5,537 nt of DNA. It comes from an uncultured Acidimicrobium sp. (GTDB lineage Bacteria; Actinomycetota; Acidimicrobiia; Acidimicrobiales; Ilumatobacteraceae). Made by a program: the position numbers and the translations under genes. Positions 1 through 4,660 of this stretch are shown here, piece by piece. Positions within the stretch are counted from its first letter, which is position 1, and each line of letters begins with the position of its first letter. The stretch lies in contig CAINLH010000131.1 of the NCBI GenBank assembly GCA_903850275.1, forward strand, positions 1 to 5,537. Reading direction: 5' to 3'. The notes under the pieces are model-generated. The model worked only from the letters and a program-made list of their open reading frames with translations. It had not been told where the DNA came from and searched no databases.

Positions 1-570
1 AACGCCACCAATTTCGCAACCAACAATGTCGGTGTTGGTATACAAACGAAACGTTGGCCGCGCAATGAGGTCTGCAATTTCTCGTGCAACACCTTCGTCG
101 GCGCACGCAACAACACTTGCCGCGGGCTGCCCCACCAAAATTTCTCGTGCCAAGTTCGGCCCGCTCAACGCAGCAATCGGGCTTCCCGGAATCGCTTCGC
201 GCAGCACTTCGCTCATGCGCAAAAACGATGTGCTCTCCAAACCTTTCGACAGGCTGATAACAGGCACCCCGGCGCGAACATGTCGCTGCACTTCGGTTGC
301 AACTGCGCGAAACCCTTGCGACGGCACCGCCATTGCAACAATGTCGGCCTCGCTAATCAACTTGCCCATGTCGTGCGATGCATGCAACGAACTTGGCAAC
401 AGATGATCGCCAAGGTAAGCCGAGTTGGTGTGTCGATCGTTTATTTCATCTGCAAGCGCTTGGCGTCGCGCCCACAACGTTGTACTGGTGTTCTGCGCAA
501 TCAGCGCAGCAACGGTTGTACCCCACGAACCCGCGCCAACCACACAAACCGTTGTCCCCACGCGTCTCAC
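1..570 (-). CDS. gpsA: Glycerol-3-phosphate dehydrogenase [NAD(P)+], N-terminal part (C-terminus beyond left edge)
   Basis: This cytoplasmic enzyme reduces dihydroxyacetone phosphate to sn-glycerol 3-phosphate, the backbone of phospholipids. The 190 codons present show a Rossmann NAD(P)-binding loop GAGSWG at residues 12-17 after a beta strand (VCVVGAG). They also show the SLSKGLE strand-loop with conserved Lys109, the family signature SGPNLAREI (136-144), and EIGGV (186-190) at the window edge. In the family EIGG is followed by (A)LKN carrying the catalytic lysine, so the substrate domain lies outside the window. The start is taken as GTG at 570; a second GTG three codons in (561) is equally possible, and neither has a clear Shine-Dalgarno. 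The gene is divergent from cofC, as gpsA2 and fbiD are in Mycobacterium tuberculosis. Family identity is secure; the start is not. Confidence 0.93.
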   Translation of the reverse strand, partial: MRRVGTTVCVVGAGSWGTTVAALIAQNTSTTLWARRQALADEINDRHTNSAYLGDHLLPSSLHASHDMGKLISEADIVAMAVPSQGFRAVATEVQRHVRAGVPVISLSKGLESTSFLRMSEVLREAIPGSPIAALSGPNLAREILVGQPAASVVACADEGVAREIADLIARPTFRLYTNTDIVGCEIGGV

Positions 571-591
571 GCTACGAGATTTGATCGCCCG

Positions 592-598
592 TAGGCTA
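592..598. promoter_or_regulatory. Candidate shared symmetric -10 element for cofC and gpsA
   Basis: The 7-mer TAGGCTA fits TANNNTA, so it reads as a TANNNT-type -10 on both strands (592-597 plus, 598-593 minus). On the plus strand it ends 6 nt before the cofC GTG, the spacing expected of a leaderless transcript. On the minus strand transcription would begin about 16 nt before the gpsA GTG. Neither gene has a convincing Shine-Dalgarno and only 33 bp separate the starts, so overlapping promoters are needed if both are transcribed from here. The motif is low in information and no -35 was identified, so this is a suggestion only. Confidence 0.33.
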
Positions 599-603
599 CG
601 GCC

Positions 604-1218
604 GTGGCTTCTCCCGTTTCCTCATTGCACGGTGGCGCCGTGGTGTTGCCTATTAAGGGCTTCACCGATGCCAAGGCCAGGTTGGAGTCGGTGCTGTCTA
701 AAGAGAACCGGGCATCACTCGCCGAGTTCACCGCAGGCGGGCTGCTGGAAGCGGCGCTTGGTGTCGACACGTTTGTGGTGTGCGACAACGACGACATTGC
801 TCAGTGGGCGCGGCAACGCGGCGCTCTTGTTGTGCGCCAAACTGCACCTGGGCTCAATGCCGCGGTTGCGTGCGGTGTGGACGCAGCACAATTCAAACGC
901 GACTGGGTTTTAGTTGCGCACAGCGACTTGCCCTTCGCCGAACAACTGCTTTCTGTTGTCGATAGCCAGTTGGCCACCACAACCGTGACCATCGTTCCCG
1001 ATCGCCACGAAGACGGCACCAACGTGCTCGTGATCCCCGCCCGCAGCGGGTTTACGTTTCATTACGGGCCAGGCAGTTTTGCCGCCCATCAGGCGGAGGC
1101 AGCCCGGCTGGGCCTCCCCGTGCGCATTGTGCGCAACGAACAACTTGCTCTCGACATTGACACCCCAGACGACTTGGCACAATTGCCCACAAGCTGGCTC
1201 AACGGAGACTTCGCTTAA
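604..1218 (+). CDS. cofC: 2-phospho-L-lactate / phosphoenolpyruvate guanylyltransferase (CofC/FbiD), coenzyme F420 synthesis
   Basis: CofC/FbiD joins GTP to 2-phospholactate or, in actinobacteria, phosphoenolpyruvate, giving the activated intermediate used to build the F420 side chain. The 204-residue product is of normal family length with a nucleotidyltransferase (GT-A-like) fold. Visible motifs are LPIKGFTDAKARL (15-27, nucleotide binding), the GLNAAV loop (82-87), HSDLPF (105-110, the acidic metal-binding segment, usually GDLP), PDRHEDGTNVL (131-141), the GPGS loop followed by His161, and LDIDTPDDL near the C-terminus (183-191). The GTG at 604 is the first possible start after an in-frame TAG at 592-594. 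It places 12 residues before the first beta strand; GTGs at 640 and 643 are less likely alternatives. It is followed by a strong hairpin terminator. Its presence implies that the organism makes F420. Confidence 0.9.
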   Translation: MASPVSSLHGGAVVLPIKGFTDAKARLESVLSKENRASLAEFTAGGLLEAALGVDTFVVCDNDDIAQWARQRGALVVRQTAPGLNAAVACGVDAAQFKRDWVLVAHSDLPFAEQLLSVVDSQLATTTVTIVPDRHEDGTNVLVIPARSGFTFHYGPGSFAAHQAEAARLGLPVRIVRNEQLALDIDTPDDLAQLPTSWLNGDFA

Positions 1219-1233
1219 AACATTATTGGACAT

Positions 1234-1266
1234 AAAAAAAATCGGGGGGCCGAAGCCCCCCGATTT
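1234..1266 (-). terminator. Rho-independent terminator between convergent cofC and the HU/H1-like operon
   Basis: Perfect 12-bp arms (1239-1250 and 1255-1266) enclose a 4-nt loop, with a run of six G facing six C. Read on the minus strand, the loop is UUCG closed by C-G, the extra-stable cUUCGg tetraloop, and the arm is followed by a U run (complement of the eight A at 1234-1241). It is therefore a textbook terminator for the minus-strand HU operon, whose last stop lies 37 bp upstream of it. On the plus strand only three T follow the G/C core, so termination of cofC is likely but weaker. Confidence 0.93.
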
Positions 1267-1302
1267 ACAGTGTTCCGAACCGAATTATTATCGGCTAAGG
1301 CC

Positions 1303-1452
1303 TTATTTCTTTTTTGCAGCCTTCTTGCGACGCTTCTTGGCAGGAGCTTTCTTCGCTGCCTTCTTCGTTGCCTTCTTAGCTGTCTTCTTTGCTGCCTTAC
1401 GCTTCTTTGCTGGGGCCTTCTTAGCGGCCTTCTTGCGCTTTTTTGCTGCCAT
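1303..1452 (-). CDS. Small Lys/Ala-rich histone-H1-like basic protein (HupB-tail-like), 49 aa
   Basis: The translation begins MAAKKRKKAAKKAPAKKR and continues in the same style to AAKKK at the C-terminus. By my count it holds 24 Lys, 4 Arg, 16 Ala, 2 Pro and 2 Thr, so 28 of 49 residues are basic and none acidic. KKAPAKK occurs twice, as in histone-H1-like proteins and the C-terminal tail of actinobacterial HupB. Such sequences are disordered and bind and compact DNA. The ATG has a strong Shine-Dalgarno (AAGGAG, 7-nt spacer). The gene lies 21 bp after HU in the same frame, and both end at one terminator, so they are almost surely co-transcribed. Twenty of 24 lysines use AAG. Many gene callers would miss it for length. 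A specific role is inferred by resemblance only. Confidence 0.85.
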   Translation of the reverse strand: MAAKKRKKAAKKAPAKKRKAAKKTAKKATKKAAKKAPAKKRRKKAAKKK

Positions 1453-1459
1453 GATATTT

Positions 1460-1465
1460 CTCCTT
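1460..1465 (-). promoter_or_regulatory. Strong ribosome binding site for the H1-like ORF
   Basis: AAGGAG on the minus strand lies 7 nt before the ATG at 1452 and inside the 21-nt gap after the HU stop. This is the clearest Shine-Dalgarno in the window. It argues that the basic tail is initiated independently rather than being a remnant cut off by a chance stop. Confidence 0.85.
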
Positions 1466-1473
1466 GATAGGTA

Positions 1474-1758
1474 TTACTTACGGTTTGGGTTTAATTCACT
1501 CTTTAGCGTTGAGCTTGAAGTGAACTTCATTGCTGTAGATGCTGGTACCTGAACCGGTGCACCCGTTTGTGGGTTACGGCCAGTACGAGCTTTGCGGTTT
1601 GAAGTGCTGAACGAACCGAAGCCCGGCCATGCAACTTTCTCACCTTTAATCGCTGAGGCTACGACCAGTTCAAAGAAGCTTGCGATAGTGCGTTCGGCAT
1701 CTGCCTTCGACACTCCGGACTTCTGAGCAACTGCATCTATGAGCTCTGCTTTTGTCAT
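1474..1758 (-). CDS. hupB: DNA-binding protein HU, positional counterpart of mycobacterial hupB
   Basis: HU is a dimeric nucleoid protein that bends and compacts DNA. The 94-residue product is full length for a bare HU (about 90). It has the N-terminal helical dimerisation part (1-40, starting MTKAELIDAVAQKSG), the turn KVAWPGFGSF (41-50), where W44 is unusual at a position often holding a smaller or aliphatic residue, and the beta-arm tip GRNPQTG (60-66), whose Pro63 corresponds to the DNA-intercalating proline. It ends NPNRK followed by UAA. The ATG at 1758 has only a weak AGGT upstream. It is first in a two-gene unit with the Lys-rich ORF. In M. tuberculosis the gene in this neighbourhood, hupB, carries the basic tail on the same polypeptide; here it does not. 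The HU call is certain; orthology to hupB is inferred from synteny. Confidence 0.95.
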   Translation of the reverse strand: MTKAELIDAVAQKSGVSKADAERTIASFFELVVASAIKGEKVAWPGFGSFSTSNRKARTGRNPQTGAPVQVPASTAMKFTSSSTLKSELNPNRK

Positions 1759-1837
1759 TTGCTTACCTAACTTTCTCGGAATCGGAAACTGATTCGCTCA
1801 CTATCTGAATGGGTCTGAAATCAAATTGCAAGCATTG

Positions 1838-1847
1838 AAAACGTTTT
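1838..1847. repeat. 10-bp palindrome upstream of HU
   Basis: AAAACGTTTT is a perfect palindrome about 80 bp before the HU start codon, a reasonable position for a regulator site or promoter-proximal element. No known operator consensus is matched, and an AT-rich region produces such palindromes by chance. Confidence 0.3.
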
Positions 1848-2010
1848 GCGTCCGTTTAGCAATTGCTGCGATGACCGTTGTCACCGATTTTCTCCATCGA
1901 TTTTTTGTTCGGAAAGAGAAGAATTTTGAGCAAACTTTTGATGAAAAAATGTTGTGTTGTTTTGAGTGTTTTTGCTGGGCAAGAATCGAGCAAAAACCCA
2001 ATGAATTTGC

Positions 2011-2037
2011 TAAAACCCATACTGGTATTGGGTTTTA
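2011..2037. repeat. Hairpin-forming inverted repeat in the HU/PhoH intergenic region
   Basis: TAAAACCCA (2011-2019) pairs exactly with TGGGTTTTA (2029-2037). The inner TA/TA pair (2020-2021 with 2026-2027), a one-nucleotide bulge at 2028 and a 4-nt loop CTGG complete the hairpin. No T run follows on the plus strand, so it is not a simple terminator. The 3' arm can also pair with 1993-2002, and its end with 2140-2148. Confidence 0.5.
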
Positions 2038-2191
2038 CGGGGTCTCAATTTGGGCATTTTGGGCCATTTCCTTATCCAGTAAGGGCTTCACAAGGGCGAA
2101 AATCGACTCCAATACGGGTAAGGATTTGCGCCTCGCCACCCCCGTAAACAGTGGGTTTGAGAGGGTCAAAAACTGGCCAAAAAGACCCAAA

Positions 2192-2210
2192 AAATATTTT
2201 TAAAATATTT
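2192..2210. repeat. 19-bp AT-only palindrome, possible phoH promoter region
   Basis: Arms AAATATTTT (2192-2200) and AAAATATTT (2202-2210) are perfect inverted repeats around one T. Within it, TAAAAT (2201-2206) resembles a -10 hexamer for plus-strand transcription, which would give a leader of about 97 nt before the PhoH-family start. No matching -35 is seen. It could equally be a protein-binding site or simply an easily melted segment. Confidence 0.35.
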
Positions 2211-2309
2211 CCCAAAATTGCCCTTTTTCGCCCCCCGAAACCAGAAATTTACAAAAAACTTGCTCGGTATCCACCACTGCAATTTTTCGTTCGGCAACAC
2301 TAAGCACTG

Positions 2310-3719
2310 TTGCGTACTCACGACTCATCATCTGACCAGCACACAGACATCGCTGGCGAAACGCTCGCTCTTCACGTCGACGCAACACCAACACTTCGCC
2401 CCACTCGCGTTGTTCTCGATACATCGGTATTGGTTGCCGACCCAGCCTGCTTGTTTACCTACGTCGGTTGCGACGTAGTCATCCCGCTCACTGTTGTTGA
2501 AGAGCTTGATGGATTGAAAACACGAATGGATGATGTTGGTCGTTCGGCTCGTACGGCGTTGCGAACGATTGAAGAGTTGCGACGCAAAGCAGGCGGTTCG
2601 CTTGCAACGCCTGTTGCAGTGCACGACACCCCCGAGGGCGGAACGGTGCAGATAGAAGTGAACGGCATTCAGCGCCACCTACTGATCGAGCACGGGCTGG
2701 ACCCAGAGATTCCCGACAACCGCATTATTGGCGCAGCACTTGGCCAAATGCGCACATCGCCCACACGCATGATTTCTAACGATGCGGCGCTGCGCATCAA
2801 AGCAGCCCACATGGGCCTCATCGCGGAAGAGCACCAGCCAGTGGGTGCCGCAGTTGCAAGCCGGCCAATGGGCTGGACATCTATCGACACCACTGTCGAA
2901 CACATCGACTCGCTGTATAAAAGTGGCGGCGTCGAAATGGTTTCGGTTGTCGGCACAACTGCGTTGGTCGACAATAACTTTGCAGTCTTGCGTTCTGGTT
3001 CGCAGTCGGCACTCACCCGCTGCAACGACAACGAACTGAAGCTGCTTTCGCAAGCACCACCCGAGGCATGGGGCTTGCGTGCGCGAAGCAAAGAACAGCG
3101 CTTTGCACTCGAACTATTGCTCGATCCAGAAATCACCGTCATCGCCCTCGACGGCCGCGCGGGCACAGGCAAGACGCTGATGGCAATTGCATGCGGGCTT
3201 GAACAAGTGGTGGAACAACGCCGCTACGAACGGCTGGCCGTGTACCGACCGCTCGTGCCGGTTGGCCGAGCCGACGTTGGTTTCTTGCCGGGCAACTTGG
3301 ACGAAAAGCTCGACCCGTGGATGTCGGCAATTCATGATGCGATCGTGGCACTCACCGATCAGCGCTCCAGTCGCGACGCGCGCAGCCTGATTGACGACCT
3401 CACCGACCGCGGCCAACTGACACTGGAGTCGGTCACGTTCCTTCGCGGCCGATCGCTGCAGCAACAGTTTGTTGTGGTGGACGAAGCCCAGAACTTGGAA
3501 CCCACCACGCTGAAGACCATCCTCACCCGCATCGGCGAAGGCACCAAGGTGGTCTTCACCGGTGACACCAGCCAGATCGACGCTCCGTACATGGGCGAGT
3601 CGAACAACGCCCTCGCGGTCCTGATCCATGCCTTTGCTGGCCAGCGCTGCTTTGGGCACATCACGCTGGCCGCCTGCGAGCGCAGCGAGGTAGCCAGCCT
3701 GGCTGCCGAACTGCTGTAA
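2310..3719 (+). CDS. PIN-PhoH fusion: PIN-domain RNase with PhoH-family ATPase/helicase (PhoH2-like)
   Basis: This class couples an N-terminal PIN nuclease to a C-terminal PhoH ATPase; mycobacterial PhoH2 is described as an ATP-dependent RNA helicase/RNase. The 469-residue product is of usual length. The PIN domain (about 33-175) has the acidic set D37 (VVLDTSVLV), E64/E65 (VVEELDGLK), D136 (PDNRII) and D158 (SNDAALRIKA), so it looks catalytically complete. The PhoH domain (about 255-469) has Walker A GRAGTGKT (282-289), Walker B VVVDEAQN (388-395) and the sensor-like GDTSQID (418-424). The start is weak: an in-frame TAA at 2301-2303 leaves TTG at 2310 (or CTG at 2307) as the only options that keep the PIN strand, and no Shine-Dalgarno is visible. 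No antitoxin-like gene is evident upstream. Identity is secure; the exact start is doubtful. Confidence 0.93.
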   Translation: MRTHDSSSDQHTDIAGETLALHVDATPTLRPTRVVLDTSVLVADPACLFTYVGCDVVIPLTVVEELDGLKTRMDDVGRSARTALRTIEELRRKAGGSLATPVAVHDTPEGGTVQIEVNGIQRHLLIEHGLDPEIPDNRIIGAALGQMRTSPTRMISNDAALRIKAAHMGLIAEEHQPVGAAVASRPMGWTSIDTTVEHIDSLYKSGGVEMVSVVGTTALVDNNFAVLRSGSQSALTRCNDNELKLLSQAPPEAWGLRARSKEQRFALELLLDPEITVIALDGRAGTGKTLMAIACGLEQVVEQRRYERLAVYRPLVPVGRADVGFLPGNLDEKLDPWMSAIHDAIVALTDQRSSRDARSLIDDLTDRGQLTLESVTFLRGRSLQQQFVVVDEAQNLEPTTLKTILTRIGEGTKVVFTGDTSQIDAPYMGESNNALAVLIHAFAGQRCFGHITLAACERSEVASLAAELL

Positions 3720-3748
3720 CCAAGAGCCACACGCCACAAGTTATTTCC

Positions 3749-3778
3749 TTGCAATTTCAGCCTTCAGCGACTTAGTGT
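3749..3778 (+). promoter_or_regulatory. Possible promoter of the WhiB-like gene
   Basis: TTGCAA (3749-3754) and TAGTGT (3773-3778) are separated by 18 bp and resemble -35 and TANNNT -10 boxes. They lie in the 90-bp gap after the PhoH-family stop, with the expected transcript start about 25 nt before the WhiB-like ATG. The -10 match is poor apart from the TANNNT core, so the call is tentative. Confidence 0.27.
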
Positions 3779-3795
3779 TAAATACACCCAGTAGT

Positions 3796-3801
3796 GAAAG
3801 G
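3796..3801 (+). promoter_or_regulatory. Ribosome binding site deciding the WhiB-like start
   Basis: GAAAGG lies 8 nt before the ATG at 3810. It supports this start over the in-frame ATG eight codons further on. Confidence 0.6.
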
Positions 3802-3809
3802 CATCGAAA

Positions 3810-4172
3810 ATGTCGCTCAACTCGTCCATCAAAATGGTCACCGCCGAGCATCGTTTTGGCGTCTCCGATTCGGTTGATTTGCTCACGCCCATTACTCAGG
3901 AATCCGACTGGACTCGCGAAGCAAACTGCAAGGGCAAAATGAAATTGTTCTTCGCACCAAAAGCAGAACGCCCTCAGGCACGCGATCGTCGCGAAGCAAA
4001 AGCGCGTTCGTTGTGCGACGCATGCACCGTGCAGTCAATTTGCAAAGAGTACGCACGAAACAATCACGAGTACGGTTTTTGGGGCGGCGAAAACGAAGAG
4101 CAGCGGCACATGGCCGGTTACACCGTTGCTGCACCGATTGGCATCCGCGCCCGCGTTGCACACTCTGCTTAA
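3810..4172 (+). CDS. WhiB-like (Wbl) iron-sulfur transcription regulator
   Basis: Wbl proteins are actinobacterial regulators that hold a redox- or NO-sensitive [4Fe-4S] cluster and act with the primary sigma factor. The 120-residue product has the four cluster cysteines C40, C69, C72 and C78, with the diagnostic C-x2-C-x5-C spacing (CDACTVQSIC). Ahead of these is KLFFAP (45-50), matching the family's LFFP segment, and after them the beta-turn motif GFWGG (89-93; usually G[VI]WGG) followed by ENEEQR. About 39 residues precede the first cysteine. The C-terminal tail after the turn has only a few scattered arginines and lacks the dense Arg/Lys patch or AT-hook of many Wbl proteins, so its direct DNA contact may differ. 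It lies 90 bp after the PhoH-family gene, with its own ribosome site and a possible promoter. I do not assign it to a numbered WhiB subclass. Confidence 0.93.
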   Translation: MSLNSSIKMVTAEHRFGVSDSVDLLTPITQESDWTREANCKGKMKLFFAPKAERPQARDRREAKARSLCDACTVQSICKEYARNNHEYGFWGGENEEQRHMAGYTVAAPIGIRARVAHSA

Positions 4173-4198
4173 TTAGGTTGGCCACACACACTCGATAA

Positions 4199-4220
4199 GC
4201 GCAATTGCGCCTGGCGCGCC
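4199..4220. promoter_or_regulatory. Two adjacent palindromes before the epoxide-hydrolase-like gene (candidate operator)
   Basis: GCGCAATTGCGC (4199-4210) is a perfect 12-bp palindrome, and GGCGCGCC (4213-4220) is a perfect 8-bp palindrome two bases later. Both lie in the 63-bp gap between the WhiB-like stop and the next ATG, the second ending 15 bp before it. The position suits a dimeric repressor or activator site. There is no T run, so it is not a normal terminator. No regulator can be named from the sequence. Confidence 0.4.
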
Positions 4221-4235
4221 TGTCAAACTAGAGAT

Positions 4236-4646
4236 ATGGCATCAGCAAGCACCAACACCATTACCGATCCGGGCGAATTCGTCACACGGTTCATCGAGAA
4301 CATCGAACAAAGCCACTTCACTGCGGCAATGGACATGGTCAGTGACGACTGCGAATACGACAACGTGCCCATCACCAAGGTGTTTGGCAAAGATGCAATG
4401 ATCGCAATTTTGAGCGAGTTCATGGCCGAAGCAACCAAGATCGAATGGCTCATTCACCACCAAGTAAGCAGCGGCGACATGGAACACGGCGTGGTCATGA
4501 ACGAACGCACCGACCGCTTCGAGATGGATGGCCGCTGGATCGAGCTAGATATTGCAGGCCTTTTTGTGGTCAGCGAAGGCAAAATTGCGTTGTGGCGCGA
4601 CTACTTCGACCGCGAAAGCTTCACGAAGGCACTCGCCTCTAAATAA
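4236..4646 (+). CDS. Limonene-1,2-epoxide hydrolase family protein (NTF2-like fold)
   Basis: The 136-residue product has the cone-shaped NTF2/SnoaL-like fold pattern and, more specifically, all five active-site positions of limonene-1,2-epoxide hydrolase (LEH). The Tyr/Asn pair is Y41 and N43 (in YDNVP) and the Arg-Asp-Asp triad is R91, D93 (NERTDRF) and D122 (LWRDYFD). In the Rhodococcus enzyme these are Y53, N55, R99, D101 and D132, with very similar spacing. Such enzymes add water to an epoxide in one step; mycobacterial EphG (Rv2740) is a relative. The true substrate cannot be read from the sequence and need not be limonene. There is no signal peptide, so it is cytoplasmic. The ATG at 4236 has no good Shine-Dalgarno. 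It converges on the WYL gene, with 14 bp between the stops and no clear terminator. Confidence 0.87.
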   Translation: MASASTNTITDPGEFVTRFIENIEQSHFTAAMDMVSDDCEYDNVPITKVFGKDAMIAILSEFMAEATKIEWLIHHQVSSGDMEHGVVMNERTDRFEMDGRWIELDIAGLFVVSEGKIALWRDYFDRESFTKALASK

Positions 4647-4660
4647 CTACTTGGCGCTGT

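Larger units (their letters stand above)
1759..2309. other. 551-bp AT-rich intergenic region between divergent HU and PIN-PhoH genes
   Basis: No convincing gene is seen on either strand. Several frames are open, but their translations are low in quality, rich in Phe/Cys/Trp and unlike any family I recognise. The stretch should hold the promoters of HU (minus) and the PhoH-family gene (plus). It is visibly richer in A/T than the flanking genes, especially 1890-2040 and 2165-2290. It contains a 10-bp palindrome (1838-1847), a set of alternative inverted repeats (1993-2148) and a 19-bp AT palindrome (2192-2210), listed separately. The size is generous for a compact genome, so a non-coding RNA or long regulated leader is possible but unproven. 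Confidence 0.6.

Noticed and set aside
26..594. Plus-strand open frames over the first 600 bp
   Set aside because: They are opposite-strand shadows of gpsA, whose minus-strand frame shows clear family motifs throughout.
1303..1452. The repetitive GCCTTCTT-like units as a CRISPR or tandem-repeat element
   Set aside because: The spacing follows codon-level AAKK repeats of a coding sequence; there are no unique spacers and no cas genes.
1474..1476. HU stop codon as a sequencing error hiding a normal fused hupB
   Set aside because: HU ends at its natural length, and a strong Shine-Dalgarno and ATG follow at ideal spacing, which a chance error would not create. It is not fully excluded without reads.
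1079..1552. Plus-strand ORF giving a Phe/Ala/Leu-rich, membrane-like translation
   Set aside because: It is the antisense of the Lys/Ala-rich H1-like ORF and the HU end (CTT/TTC repeats read as Phe and Leu), overlaps cofC and the terminator, and has no support of its own.
1826..2203. Plus-strand open frame of about 125 codons in the HU/PhoH gap
   Set aside because: Odd start, no ribosome site, Cys/Phe/Trp-rich translation with no family resemblance, and other frames are equally open in this AT-rich stretch.
2071..2274. Sequences TTATCCAGT (2072-2080) and GTATCCACC near 2265 as DnaA boxes and an origin
   Set aside because: Each matches the DnaA box only 7 of 9, there are just two, and no dnaA or dnaN is nearby. 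The AT-richness alone does not make an origin.
2218..2478. Small plus-strand ORF upstream of and overlapping the PIN-PhoH gene, considered as an antitoxin
   Set aside because: It overlaps the PhoH-family frame by about 170 bp, is His/Thr/Pro-rich like an out-of-frame shadow and shows no antitoxin features.
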